The notes under the pieces: generated by a model
Databases searched by the model: none
The model's input: only the letters and a program-made list of their open reading frames with translations
What the model was told of the DNA's origin: nothing
Source: a virus
Length of the DNA: 42,973 bases
IMG/VR virus record: IMGVR_UViG_3300021093_002296
Coordinates: 1-42,973 of that record
Direction: 5' to 3' (one strand)
Made by a program: the position numbers and the translations under genes
In this document: positions 1 to 8,144 of the stretch, one piece after another
Layout of the letters: every line of letters begins with the position of its first letter
Numbering within the stretch: the stretch's first letter is position 1

Positions 1-640
1 TACATTTGTCCCACCTGTAATAGTTACGGTTTGGTCAGGAGCTGAGTTAACCAAAGTAAAATTAGGATATGTTCCTCCTGTTGTAATACCTGTTCCGCCA
101 CTAATAGTTACGGTTTGGTCAGGAGCCGTATTTGTTATTGTTACATTTCCATTACTAGTTGTTGACGTAATACCAGTTCCATTTGTAATACCGCTTATTG
201 GTAAATTATTGTATGTTGTTGCAGATATTGTATTTGCAGTTAAACCATTTGTAAAATTAGTAGCACCTGTTACTGTTCCACCCGTAAAGTTGGAACCTGT
301 TGTACCTGTAAAGTTAACTCCAAAATTTGGATAGGTTCCCGCAATTTGTATGTTTGTCCCTCCTGTAATTGTAACAACTTGGTCGGGAGCTGAGTTAACC
401 AAAGTAAAATTTGGGTAGGTACCTCCTGTTGTAATACCTGTACCTCCACTTATTGTAACAACTTTGTCGGGAGATGTGTTAGTTATAATTACATGACCAT
501 TACTTATTGTCGCAGAAATACCCGTTCCATTAGTGACAGCACTTACTGGAAGATTATAATATGTTGTTGCAGATATTGTATTAGCGGTTAGTCCGCTTTG
601 AAATACTGTTCCTCCTGTTACAGTTCCACCACTTAATGGT
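1..640 (-). repeat. 348-bp direct repeat inside fibre gene
   Basis: Two diverged copies, roughly 1-292 and 349-640, align with a constant offset of 348 bp. For example, gctgagttaacc occurs at 41 and 389, and agatattgta-type sequence at 223 and 571. The offset equals 116 codons, so the repeat is in frame and encodes a repeated fibre module. The first copy may begin outside the window. Confidence 0.85.
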
Positions 641-816
641 AAATAATTACCACTAACAGTAATACCACTAGTTAAATAATTTTGTAAATCTGAAACATAT
701 GTGTGAACAGTATCTCCTGTTACAGCACTAAAATAGGTAACTAAAGGAACAAGAGTGTTTCCAGAAATTTCACCTCCATTAATATATGGTAATTCAGATA
801 TTTTTTTATTTGACAT
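1..816 (-). CDS. Tail-fibre-like repeat protein, N-terminal part (runs off window)
   Basis: An open frame of 272 codons runs from the ATG at 816 to the window edge without a stop, so the C-terminus is missing. The protein starts MSNKKISELPYI; a short KISELP-type start is common in phage fibre and appendage proteins. The rest is rich in Gly, Thr, Asn and Ser with many short beta-type strands, and contains the unit LTANTISATTYxNLP. Internal repeats have a 116-residue period, visible in DNA as a 348-bp period. This composition is typical of trimeric beta-structured fibres, but no receptor-binding domain is visible in this part. The next gene on the strand (866-1621) shares the ISATTY module, so the two probably belong to the same appendage. 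Function is inferred from composition and context. Confidence 0.7.
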   Translation of the reverse strand, partial: MSNKKISELPYINGGEISGNTLVPLVTYFSAVTGDTVHTYVSDLQNYLTSGITVSGNYLPLSGGTVTGGTVFQSGLTANTISATTYYNLPVSAVTNGTGISATISNGHVIITNTSPDKVVTISGGTGITTGGTYPNFTLVNSAPDQVVTITGGTNIQIAGTYPNFGVNFTGTTGSNFTGGTVTGATNFTNGLTANTISATTYNNLPISGITNGTGITSTTSNGNVTITNTAPDQTVTISGGTGITTGGTYPNFTLVNSAPDQTVTITGGTNV

Positions 817-865
817 TTTTTATTTTAAAAATACATTTTATTATAATTTTTTTAAAAAAATTAAT

Positions 866-1621
866 TTAGTTATAAATTCTTATTTCTATTGGCAAGTTTG
901 AAAAATTTGGTGTTGACGCTTGTGTACCATCATGTAAAAAAATACGCACTTGTATTATGCTATTAGTTGCCCTTTGTGCGGTACAAATATATGGAACCCC
1001 ACCTCCAGTTATATTTGATACGTCAATTGAAATCTTATTTGGATTTAAAAATGCATTTGCCTTAGTAGCATTTAACACACCATTAGTCCCAACAGGAATA
1101 TTCCACACTATATCATTAGGGCTTGCGTTACTACCATCACCAATAGTGTTTTCCAATTGACTTATAGTAAATGTCCCCATGCTGAGCGTAATGAGTGCTT
1201 TATATATTGTGTAATTAACAGATGGTGTACCTCCAGTATAAAAACCACTAACATTAAAAGTACCTCCCGTATTGTTTGTAAATGTCGCAACTCCATTTGA
1301 ATATGTCCCACCAGTTAAATACGTATCTGCAGTTACGGGTAAATTCTGATATGTTGTTGCCGATATTGTTGTTGCTGTCAATCCTTTAAATGAAGTGTTT
1401 CCTGTTACAGTTAAATTTCCATTTACAGTAAGCCCTGTTACAGAATTTATTGTAACAGATTTTGTACCCCCTGTTGGGTTTGTTAAAGTAAAAACATTAT
1501 TTGAATATGAAAAACCACTTACACCTAAGTTTTGTAAGTAGTACAGATTCATATCCATATCATAAACTGATAGTTTTAAATTTTTTGCGTTCGGTCCGTA
1601 TTGTCTTGTTACTAATGGCAT
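866..1621 (-). CDS. Fibre-associated virion protein
   Basis: 251 residues starting MPLVTRQYGPNAKNL. Residues about 45-135 are Gly/Thr/Asn-rich and contain LTATTISATTYQNLPV, nearly identical to the module in the neighbouring fibre gene. The C-terminal ~110 residues (from about VNYTIYKALITL) are less repetitive and look like a separate globular beta domain, possibly a tip or trimerisation domain. The start is supported by a TATTTAT element 11 nt upstream. No enzymatic motif is visible. It could be a distal fibre subunit or an attachment protein; the assignment is inferred. Confidence 0.65.
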   Translation of the reverse strand: MPLVTRQYGPNAKNLKLSVYDMDMNLYYLQNLGVSGFSYSNNVFTLTNPTGGTKSVTINSVTGLTVNGNLTVTGNTSFKGLTATTISATTYQNLPVTADTYLTGGTYSNGVATFTNNTGGTFNVSGFYTGGTPSVNYTIYKALITLSMGTFTISQLENTIGDGSNASPNDIVWNIPVGTNGVLNATKANAFLNPNKISIDVSNITGGGVPYICTAQRATNSIIQVRIFLHDGTQASTPNFSNLPIEIRIYN

Positions 1622-1632
1622 TTTTTTATTTT

Positions 1633-1639
1633 ATAAATA
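1633..1639 (-). promoter_or_regulatory. TATTTAT element upstream of 866-1621 gene
   Basis: On the minus strand the sequence reads TTATATTTATAAAAT, with the core 11 nt before the ATG at 1621. It is one of eleven copies upstream of genes in this window, and a candidate phage late promoter. Confidence 0.5.
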
Positions 1640-1645
1640 TAAAGT

Positions 1646-3583
1646 TTATTCGAAATAATTAGGTTCGATATAATCAGGATCCACAAAACCATTAGAAATT
1701 TCACTATAACAGTTAGGACACCAAAAATCCAATAAGTCATATCTATTTTTTAATACCCTAAAATTATGTTGTATTTGTGGGGTTGTTAATGGTTCAACAT
1801 ACATCCTAAATTGTGATACCCCACCCATAAATGTCCCACCAAAATTTTGCTCCATTAATATGTCAGTAGTTAACGCCGACAATGATGTCGCCGATAAAAT
1901 ATTATTAGGGAATAATTCAGGATCTTGTATGTAAGGACCATCAGTCATTGTACTTGATGAAAAAACTAAATGGTTGTGTAATCCTTGAGTCCCCCCACCA
2001 AATGAAAAATTAAAAGGCACACCTATTTGTTTTTCTTTTTCAGTATTTAATTCTCTTGGGATTATCTCTTCAAAATTCTCTACCACCATGTAAAAATAAC
2101 CATTAACATATATTTTAAGTAATCCCATTCTATACCAAGCATCATCAAACCATTTCCTATCAAATTCAATTTTAAATATTTGATTTTCTTTTGGTGAACC
2201 TATATGTGTTTGTGGTGGCATTATTAAGTTGTAAGACGCCCCATCAAGGATTGATTGGAAAGTTCTTATTCTTAAATCACCTAAACCTCCTAAATGTAAT
2301 AAGTCGCAGTCTTCTATTGTTGTATATCTTTCAAATAAGGCACTAACCATAACCCATCTGTCCTCAGTATCTGCAGAACATGGTAAATTACATATTTCAT
2401 AAATTGGTGGTCCACAAACCTCTGTTATTGTATATCCCGTTTGGAACGTAACTCCTGTTGTTTCGCAAATACCTGTTGTAATACAATCACCCGTTATTTT
2501 TAAATATTTTACACAGATACTTGGATTTACAGGGCAACCACTAAACCTTATTGACATTGCGTTTGATAAAACATCAAATTTAGGATCGATAGGTGGTTGT
2601 GGAACAATTTCACCACAAGCGGGTTCGCCACATGTGCACCCAATATTGTGCACAACTGTAGTTGCGCTTTGTGGATATACATAAACACAATTAGAATTTG
2701 TTACACCTGTATCAGAACAAGAACATGTTTTTAAACTTTTTGATGTTGCAGTAACTCTTGTATATGTTGATGCGGTTGAGGGTTGTCCTTCTGCAAAATG
2801 ATAATATTTATTTTCTGATCTAGTTCCGAAGAAAAAAAAAGTTCCAGAATTATTCGGGTATAAATCGTTTAAATATTGTTCGGTTGATTGATTGATAGTA
2901 TACTCCTCAGTTATTCTTGGTTTCAAAAGCATCTCAACTGTCCATCCTTTATTAACTCTTTCAGGAAACACTTCATAATCATACCCAAATAATTTATAAA
3001 ACCCTTGATAAAACCCTCCGTAAAGTTGTTGGTAATACCCTACATTTGCCTCTGACTTTGAAACCATGTTATAAATGGTATTTTTAGGTAAACCTGAAAA
3101 TCTAATATTTGGTGATTGTGTATAACCCGTTACTGGTGTCATTTTAAATCTTCTGTCTCTATAATATGGGTGAAATTTATAGTCATTTCTTATACCCATA
3201 GAATAGTATAATGTTTCGCCCGACATTTTTTGATATAAACCATTATCGGTTCCGACCAACCCAACATCACAAGAACCAGTAAACGCAGAATAACAAGATA
3301 AATCTACATTACTTGGGTTATAATAATTTTTAGAAACTAATGTTGATCCCGAAATGTAATCGTAAAATCCTACCACAGGTTGTGGTGATGATTCAGAAGA
3401 ACTTAAATCCAAGTAAATTGGAAGCCTATTACCGTCATTTGCGGCAATTACATCCGTAGAGAATACAACTTCTTCATCGTAATCTCTTTCGTCAGATGCC
3501 AAAGTTAAATCAAAATATTGTCCATAATTTAATTTAGCTCGGTATCTTGGGTAATAATAACTATTTAAATTTTGACTAGGCAT
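1646..3583 (-). CDS. Large cysteine-rich virion surface protein, LamG-like features
   Basis: 645 residues with no signal peptide. The N-terminal ~200 residues are rich in Tyr and beta strands. Segments such as WTVEMLLKPRI, GTFFFFGTRSENKYYHF, EDRWVMVSALFERY and IYVNGYFYMVVENFEEI follow the alternating strand pattern of concanavalin A/LamG-type sandwich domains. C-terminal pieces such as GGVSQFRMYVEPLTTPQIQHNF fit the same fold. Between about residues 285 and 410 lies an insertion with many cysteines (CSCS, CTCGEPACG, CPVNPSIC, CNLPC). It is the first gene of a minus-strand unit followed by two fibre genes, so a tail or fibre surface role is likely. The LamG reading is by eye and would need structure prediction to confirm. 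Confidence 0.6.
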   Translation of the reverse strand: MPSQNLNSYYYPRYRAKLNYGQYFDLTLASDERDYDEEVVFSTDVIAANDGNRLPIYLDLSSSESSPQPVVGFYDYISGSTLVSKNYYNPSNVDLSCYSAFTGSCDVGLVGTDNGLYQKMSGETLYYSMGIRNDYKFHPYYRDRRFKMTPVTGYTQSPNIRFSGLPKNTIYNMVSKSEANVGYYQQLYGGFYQGFYKLFGYDYEVFPERVNKGWTVEMLLKPRITEEYTINQSTEQYLNDLYPNNSGTFFFFGTRSENKYYHFAEGQPSTASTYTRVTATSKSLKTCSCSDTGVTNSNCVYVYPQSATTVVHNIGCTCGEPACGEIVPQPPIDPKFDVLSNAMSIRFSGCPVNPSICVKYLKITGDCITTGICETTGVTFQTGYTITEVCGPPIYEICNLPCSADTEDRWVMVSALFERYTTIEDCDLLHLGGLGDLRIRTFQSILDGASYNLIMPPQTHIGSPKENQIFKIEFDRKWFDDAWYRMGLLKIYVNGYFYMVVENFEEIIPRELNTEKEKQIGVPFNFSFGGGTQGLHNHLVFSSSTMTDGPYIQDPELFPNNILSATSLSALTTDILMEQNFGGTFMGGVSQFRMYVEPLTTPQIQHNFRVLKNRYDLLDFWCPNCYSEISNGFVDPDYIEPNYFE

Positions 3584-3594
3584 TCTTTTTTAAG

Positions 3595-3601
3595 ATAAAT
3601 A
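3595..3601 (-). promoter_or_regulatory. TATTTAT element upstream of 1646-3583 gene
   Basis: On the minus strand the core reads AGTATTTATCTTAAAAAAG and ends 11 nt before the ATG at 3583. It lies in a 51-bp divergent intergenic region that carries a second copy facing the other way. Confidence 0.5.
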
Positions 3602-3613
3602 CTTTGTTGCGAG

Positions 3614-3620
3614 TATTTAT
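3614..3620 (+). promoter_or_regulatory. TATTTAT element upstream of 3635 gene
   Basis: The plus-strand core GAGTATTTATAGG ends 14 nt before the ATG at 3635. Its reverse complement reads TATAAATAC, the T4 late promoter core, on the minus strand, so this region may fire in both directions. Confidence 0.45.
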
Positions 3621-3634
3621 AGGTAAAAGACTCT

Positions 3635-4384
3635 ATGAAAACATATAAATACTCTACTAAAGAAAGAGCAGAAAGAGTTTCTAAAACATTAGGTTGTTCA
3701 GGATTTCATTACCACAATGAGGATGGTAAAAGAAAATATATGCCATGTAAAACTCATGAGATATTTAAGTCTAAAACAAAAAAAGACAAAAAAGATAGTA
3801 AAGAAGAGGAAGTAACAGAATTAATTGATGATGACGGTACTTGGACATCGTCAAGTATTCCAATATTAAATCCGGCTTCAACTATGCAAGGTATCACATT
3901 TACTGATAAGATAGTTGGTATGTCAAGAAACCCAAGAGACCCACTTTTAAGGGGATGGTACGGTTATTATGGTGAATCAGAAATTAAAGAAGTTGATATG
4001 GAAGACGCTTTTGGTTTTGAGGCAACCATGTTTATGGACTATAATGATACAGTTAAACATTACCAAAAAAAATTAGGTTTAAGTAAGGAAGACGCAATAG
4101 AGAGAGCAATACAACAAGGTAAAAAACCAAACTTACATAAAAGAGCACCTAAAAAAATCAAAAATAAAAAAAATTTTGTAGATAGGTTAATTTTAAAAGA
4201 AAAGGGCATTGATGAAAATGAGGATATCATAGAAGATATTGTTTTGTCAAGTAAAAATGATGATGAAAAAAATATTGAAATTACTGATACACTTAAAAAA
4301 AATGTTACTTCATTAAGAAATATGGCAAAAAAACAAGGAGTTTCTTTAAACCATTTAATTAAATTGATAAAAGATGAACAGTGA
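3635..4384 (+). CDS. Unknown phage protein with N-terminal Cys/His motif
   Basis: 249 residues. The first ~45 residues hold the pattern GCSGFHYH...YMPCKTH (C21, H25, H27, C38, H41), which could bind a metal. A similar short motif recurs in other phage proteins as far as I recall, but I cannot name the family. Residues ~45-65 are charged and likely disordered. The middle (about 70-150) contains conserved-looking aromatic stretches such as RGWYGYYGESEI. The C-terminal third is Lys/Glu-rich and helical. It is the first gene of a five-gene plus-strand unit and overlaps the next gene by 11 bp. Function unknown. Confidence 0.65.
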   Translation: MKTYKYSTKERAERVSKTLGCSGFHYHNEDGKRKYMPCKTHEIFKSKTKKDKKDSKEEEVTELIDDDGTWTSSSIPILNPASTMQGITFTDKIVGMSRNPRDPLLRGWYGYYGESEIKEVDMEDAFGFEATMFMDYNDTVKHYQKKLGLSKEDAIERAIQQGKKPNLHKRAPKKIKNKKNFVDRLILKEKGIDENEDIIEDIVLSSKNDDEKNIEITDTLKKNVTSLRNMAKKQGVSLNHLIKLIKDEQ

Positions 4385-4826
4385 TTTATATAATAATACT
4401 GCAGTTTTGCCTGATACGTTATTAAAACATTTAAATGATTGTTTTAATTCGGTACAAGGGGACTCAAATACTGAAGGGTTTAATAGAAATCAGGAATTAA
4501 GACAGACAAAATCTGCAACATACCAACAAATAAAAAGGATAAAAAGTTGGTTTGATAGTTATAATGGTAATAAAGAAGACGCCCCATTTATTTTAAATGG
4601 TGGTGATAGAATGAAAAATTGGTGTGATGAGGTTTTAAAGGTTTGGAGAAATAATTTAGATGGGGGTAAAAAAATAAAAAGTGATGCTGGTATGCAAAAT
4701 CAATACAATGATTCACACGAAAAAAATAATTTTAACATGAATGCGTCACACTCCTCAACCGCAGATAAACTGTCAGTTAGTGAAGAAGTTAAAAGAATAA
4801 ATAAATTAATTAAAAAAATAATATAA
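4374..4826 (+). CDS. Hypothetical phage protein
   Basis: 150 residues starting at an ATG inside the end of the previous gene. The central part (QIKRIKSWFDSYNGNKEDAP, GGDRMKNWCDEVLKVWRN) is a helical, Trp-containing globular region. The last ~40 residues are polar, ending in a basic amphipathic helix, EEVKRINKLIKKII. No signal peptide or catalytic motif is visible. Translational coupling to both neighbours (the stop overlaps the next ATG) supports it as a real gene. Function unknown. Confidence 0.6.
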   Translation: MNSDLYNNTAVLPDTLLKHLNDCFNSVQGDSNTEGFNRNQELRQTKSATYQQIKRIKSWFDSYNGNKEDAPFILNGGDRMKNWCDEVLKVWRNNLDGGKKIKSDAGMQNQYNDSHEKNNFNMNASHSSTADKLSVSEEVKRINKLIKKII

Positions 4827-5116
4827 TGTCAGTACAATCAGATAAATTAGATTTTAGTCAACCAGATAATAAATTATCTCAAATAGCTGAAGAACAAAGA
4901 AAAAAAATGTTTGCAAGAAACGACTTTAAAGAAGAGAATAAATATTCTTCTGTTCATCCTGATGCGTTAGCGGATGGTGATAAAATTGGTAGGGGTACAG
5001 GTGATTTTGATTTGTACAATCAAAAAGCCGGAACATCTACTGATATTTTTGAAAGAAAAGAAGATTTAAAAGTAAATAAATATTCATCAAATAACCCGTA
5101 CTATACTGTTAAATGA
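4826..5116 (+). CDS. Small polar hypothetical protein
   Basis: 96 residues, highly polar and low in hydrophobic residues, probably largely unstructured. The start ATG overlaps the stop of the previous gene (TAATG), and the 3' end overlaps the next start by 4 bp (ATGA), so it is held in the operon by coupling. No recognisable domain. Composition and context would fit a small virion or internal protein, but this is only inference. Confidence 0.5.
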   Translation: MSVQSDKLDFSQPDNKLSQIAEEQRKKMFARNDFKEENKYSSVHPDALADGDKIGRGTGDFDLYNQKAGTSTDIFERKEDLKVNKYSSNNPYYTVK

Positions 5117-5514
5117 AACTTTTAAATAATTTAAAAAATATCATTTCAGAAGCTGCCGCTATCTCTGATATTCAGGACTCCATTAAGAATAAGAAAGTCG
5201 TTATTATTTATTATGACGGTGATGATAATGGAGGTAAAGGATATAGAACAATTGAACCCGTTTGTTTTGGTGTCAGTAAAAAGGGTAATCAAGTTTTGAG
5301 GGCCTGGGAAACAGAAGGCGCTTCATGGTCAGAAAAAAACGAAGGTAATTATTTACCGGGTTGGAGGTTCTTTAGAGTGGATAAAATATTTACTTACAAA
5401 CCAACCTTTGATAATTTTAGTGAAGTAAGACCTAACTATAACCCTAACGGTGATAGATCAATGGATAGGGTTTTTATAAACGCAAAATTCGATAATGAAG
5501 AAAATATAACGTAA
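5113..5514 (+). CDS. WYL-like domain protein with putative capsid-targeting leader
   Basis: 133 residues. Residues 1-13 form a short amphipathic leader ending I11-S12-E13 before A14, matching the T4 prohead protease rule (I/L)-x-E. Two other genes here have comparable leaders (27377-27820 and 27817-28569). The body resembles a stand-alone WYL-type ligand-binding barrel: a strand IIYYDG at 31-36, RTIEPVCFG at 45-53, NQVLRAW at 59-65, and GWRFFRVDKI at 83-92, the last matching the C-terminal FRLDRI-type strand of WYL domains. There is no HTH or other effector domain. Known WYL domains act as ligand sensors or allosteric modules in transcription factors and defence proteins. A role as an injected regulator is inference. 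Confidence 0.55.
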   Translation: MKLLNNLKNIISEAAAISDIQDSIKNKKVVIIYYDGDDNGGKGYRTIEPVCFGVSKKGNQVLRAWETEGASWSEKNEGNYLPGWRFFRVDKIFTYKPTFDNFSEVRPNYNPNGDRSMDRVFINAKFDNEENIT

Positions 5515-5515
5515 T

Positions 5516-6151
5516 ATGGGATCATCAGCAGAAGAACTAATGCAAAGACTTGCAGTTTCAAAAAAAATAATGGAAAGATCTGAACAAATAAAAAGTGTGG
5601 ATACAAGAAAAATTAACGCCCCGATGGTTGAAGAATTTGAATCAGTTAACGCCAAGTATAATTTACCTCAAGAATTAATTTCAGAACAAACACAACAAAA
5701 ATCATTTCACGATCCAACAAAACCATTAGATGAGAATAGAATTATTAATTCTAAATTACCTGATGAAATAAAAAGATTAATGATAGAACAACCAATTGTT
5801 CAGCCTAGCGGTATTAACGGGTCGGCAAATATTTCAGAAGAGGTAATACAGGGAGCACAAAGATTAATGAATTTAAATTCAAGTAAAATAAGTGATAATC
5901 CTACAGTGGTTTCAGAACAAATAAATATTCCACAACAAATGAACGGATCATCAAATGTTAGTGTTAGTGAAATTAAAACAATGTTGAGGGATATTGTTAG
6001 AGATACGGTTAGGGATGTTGTAAGAGAAGAACTAAAAGAAGCTGGAATGTTAGTTGAGTCCACTTCAAACTCAAATGAAGTTATACAGTTTAAAGTAGGA
6101 CAACATTTATTCATAGGTAAAGTAACAAAAATTAAAAAGTTAGAAAAATAA
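5516..6151 (+). CDS. Hypothetical protein with coiled coil and C-terminal beta segment
   Basis: 211 residues. The first ~150 are polar (Gln, Asn, Ser, Glu) and probably flexible. The region SEIKTMLRDIVRDTVRDVVREELKEAG (about 155-181, given here as its span) is a regular amphipathic helix likely to oligomerise. It is followed by a short beta-rich end, VIQFKVGQHLFIGKVTKI. It is the last gene of the 3635-6151 unit; an intrinsic terminator begins 20 bp after its stop. Function unknown; the architecture suggests an oligomeric structural or scaffolding role. Confidence 0.6.
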   Translation: MGSSAEELMQRLAVSKKIMERSEQIKSVDTRKINAPMVEEFESVNAKYNLPQELISEQTQQKSFHDPTKPLDENRIINSKLPDEIKRLMIEQPIVQPSGINGSANISEEVIQGAQRLMNLNSSKISDNPTVVSEQINIPQQMNGSSNVSVSEIKTMLRDIVRDTVRDVVREELKEAGMLVESTSNSNEVIQFKVGQHLFIGKVTKIKKLEK

Positions 6152-6170
6152 AAATCGTGCATCATCGATT

Positions 6171-6203
6171 AAATCCACCCCCAAAAGGTGGATTTTTTGT
6201 TTT
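6171..6203 (+). terminator. Intrinsic terminator
   Basis: A 9-bp perfect stem, aaatccacc (6171-6179) paired with ggtggattt (6187-6195), has a 7-nt loop and is followed by tttgtttt. It closes the 3635-6151 transcription unit and separates it from the glycan island. Confidence 0.85.
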
Positions 6204-6234
6204 ATTAATATTATATTTTATTAAAAGTTTATAT

Positions 6235-7446
6235 ATGAGTAAAATCAAAGTATTAGTATTACCATCAGATAAGACAGGTGTTGGTAAATTCAGAAGTGTC
6301 GATCCACATGTAATGTTACAAAACCTTTACCCTAACGATTTCCATGTTGACATAGATTACGAACCAAAAATTAATGATTTAAATTATTGGAAACAATATC
6401 AAATAGTACATTTTCATAGAAGTATTGGTCAAGATTACGATATGGCGGTTCAGATTATTAAAATGTTAAATAATATGGGGATTTTAACTATTATGGATTT
6501 AGATGATTATTGGTTACCAACAAAGGAACACCCTATTCATCAATTGATTTTACAAAATAAAATAAATCAAAAAATAATGGCTAACCTGAAAGTTGCTGGT
6601 TATGTAACAACAACAACTTCTTTATTTGCTAAAGAAATTGAAAAACTTAATAAAAATGTTTTTGTTTTACCTAACGCTATTAACCCAAATGAACCCCAAT
6701 TTAAAGCTGAAACACAACCTTCAGATAGGTTAAGATTTGGTTGGTTAGGTGGTTCTTCTCACTTACATGATTTAAAACTTTTAGATGGTACTTTTAATAA
6801 GTTAAATAATTTAAAAGATAAATTTTCTGTCTATCTGTGTGGATTTGACACAAGGGGTACTGTGACTGAAGTTAATAAACAGACAGGTGAACAAAAACAA
6901 AGACCAATTAAACCTGAAGAAACTGTTTGGGCAAGGTACGAAGAAATATTTACAGATAAGTACAGATTAGTCACAAACGAACAAAAAGACGAATTAATAA
7001 AATTTGAAGAAGGTGATTTAGTTAACCCTAACTTTCCAACATATAATCGTATTTGGACTAAACCTGTTACAAGTTATGCATCAAATTATAGATGGTTTGA
7101 CGTTTCTTTAGCACCCATTAAAAACCACATTTTTAATAGAGTAAAATCTCAATTAAAAGTAATCGAGGCGGGGTTTTATAAAAAGGCAATAATTGCTTCT
7201 AATGTTGGTCCTTACACTATAGATTTAAAACACTCACTTAAAAATGGTGAATTCACAGATGGTAATGCACTTTTAGTTGAGGAAGTTAGAAGCGGTGATT
7301 GGGCTAAGTATATAAAAAAATTAATAGATAACCCCAATTGGGCACAAGACTTAGGTGAAAGATTATACGAGACAGTTAAAGACAAATACGATTTAAATAT
7401 CGTAACTAAAGAAAGAGCAGAACTTTATAAAACATTAGTAAAATGA
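6235..7446 (+). CDS. Glycosyltransferase, GT-B fold (GT4-like)
   Basis: 403 residues when started at the ATG at 6235. An upstream in-frame ATG at 6157 would place 26 extra residues across the terminator hairpin and is rejected. The N-terminal half begins KIKVLVLPSDKTGVGKFR and has VHFHRS and IMDLDDYW, as in glycosyltransferase family 4-like N-domains. The C-terminal half has FGWLGGSSHLHDL, SLAPIKNHIFNRVKSQLKVIEAG and FYKKAIIASNVGPY, the donor-binding half with its E-containing loop (KVIEAG). It probably transfers a sugar from a nucleotide donor; donor and acceptor cannot be read from sequence. First gene of the island, overlapping the exonuclease gene by an ATGA. Confidence 0.8.
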   Translation: MSKIKVLVLPSDKTGVGKFRSVDPHVMLQNLYPNDFHVDIDYEPKINDLNYWKQYQIVHFHRSIGQDYDMAVQIIKMLNNMGILTIMDLDDYWLPTKEHPIHQLILQNKINQKIMANLKVAGYVTTTTSLFAKEIEKLNKNVFVLPNAINPNEPQFKAETQPSDRLRFGWLGGSSHLHDLKLLDGTFNKLNNLKDKFSVYLCGFDTRGTVTEVNKQTGEQKQRPIKPEETVWARYEEIFTDKYRLVTNEQKDELIKFEEGDLVNPNFPTYNRIWTKPVTSYASNYRWFDVSLAPIKNHIFNRVKSQLKVIEAGFYKKAIIASNVGPYTIDLKHSLKNGEFTDGNALLVEEVRSGDWAKYIKKLIDNPNWAQDLGERLYETVKDKYDLNIVTKERAELYKTLVK

Positions 7447-8144
7447 TAAACATACCTATTACAAAAATATTATTCTTAGACATTGAAACCGTTGGTGGGT
7501 GTCCTGATTTAGAATCATGTGAAAGATTTAGTCCTGAAATTGCAGAACAGTTTGAAAAATATTTTGATTGGTTTTTAAAAAGATTTCCTGAAGATATTAA
7601 TTTATCTAAAGATGATGTATTTAAAAAACGATCAGCCCTTGTTCCTGAATTTGCAAAAATAGTTTGTGTTTCTATGGCATTTGTTATGGAAAATGGAGAA
7701 GTAAAAAAACAAACATTTTCAGGTGACGACGAAAAAGAGTTATTACTACAAGTAAGAAATCTTTTAGATAGATGTCAAAAATTAGATTTTTATCTTTGTG
7801 GACACAACCTAAAGAATTTTGATATACCAATGTTGGCAAAAAGAACGATAATAAACGGAATTTTACCGTCTAAGTTATTACCATCTTACGATACTAAGCC
7901 TTGGGAGGTGAAAGCCATCGATACAAAAGAAATATGGCAATACGGGGCATACACGTCTATCGGATCTCTTGACTTAGTTTGTTCCACAATGGGTATACCA
8001 ACACCTAAAGACGGTGATGTAACAGGTGGTAAAGTACATCAAGCATATTGGGTGGAACAAAATTTACCACAAATTTCAGAATATTGTGAAAAGGATGTTG
8101 ATGTTTTAATACAATTCATAAAAAAATTAAAAGAACTTAAGTAA
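7443..8144 (+). CDS. 3'-5' exonuclease, DnaQ-like (PolB-exonuclease-related)
   Basis: 233 residues with the three exonuclease motifs of the DEDD superfamily: ExoI FLDIETVG (D13, E15), ExoII HNLKNFDIP (121-129, D127) and ExoIII YCEKD (214-218, D218; Y-x3-D type). This spacing matches the family of stand-alone exonucleases related to the proofreading domain of PolB. It should remove nucleotides from DNA 3' ends with two metal ions; a role in replication, repair or host DNA breakdown is possible. Start and stop overlap both neighbours by ATGA-type junctions, placing a DNA enzyme inside a glycan operon. Confidence 0.85.
   Translation: MINIPITKILFLDIETVGGCPDLESCERFSPEIAEQFEKYFDWFLKRFPEDINLSKDDVFKKRSALVPEFAKIVCVSMAFVMENGEVKKQTFSGDDEKELLLQVRNLLDRCQKLDFYLCGHNLKNFDIPMLAKRTIINGILPSKLLPSYDTKPWEVKAIDTKEIWQYGAYTSIGSLDLVCSTMGIPTPKDGDVTGGKVHQAYWVEQNLPQISEYCEKDVDVLIQFIKKLKELK

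Noticed and set aside
843-862. Terminator-like A/T palindrome after the 866 gene
   Set aside because: Stem is only A and T pairs, so stability is too low to call a terminator in such AT-rich sequence.
3612-3620. Perfect T4 late promoter TATAAATAC facing the 3583 gene
   Set aside because: It is the reverse complement of the plus-strand TATTTAT element and the only TATAAATA I found in that orientation before a gene; kept as an alternative, not as the rule.
5800-6165. Minus-strand ORF of 121 residues opposite 5516-6151
   Set aside because: Shadow of a coupled operon gene; lies over the coding end and has no upstream signal.
6157-6234. Longer N-terminus for the first glycosyltransferase (start at 6157)
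   Set aside because: It would translate through the intrinsic terminator hairpin and adds a segment unlike the family; the ATG at 6235 begins the conserved KIKVLVLPS start.
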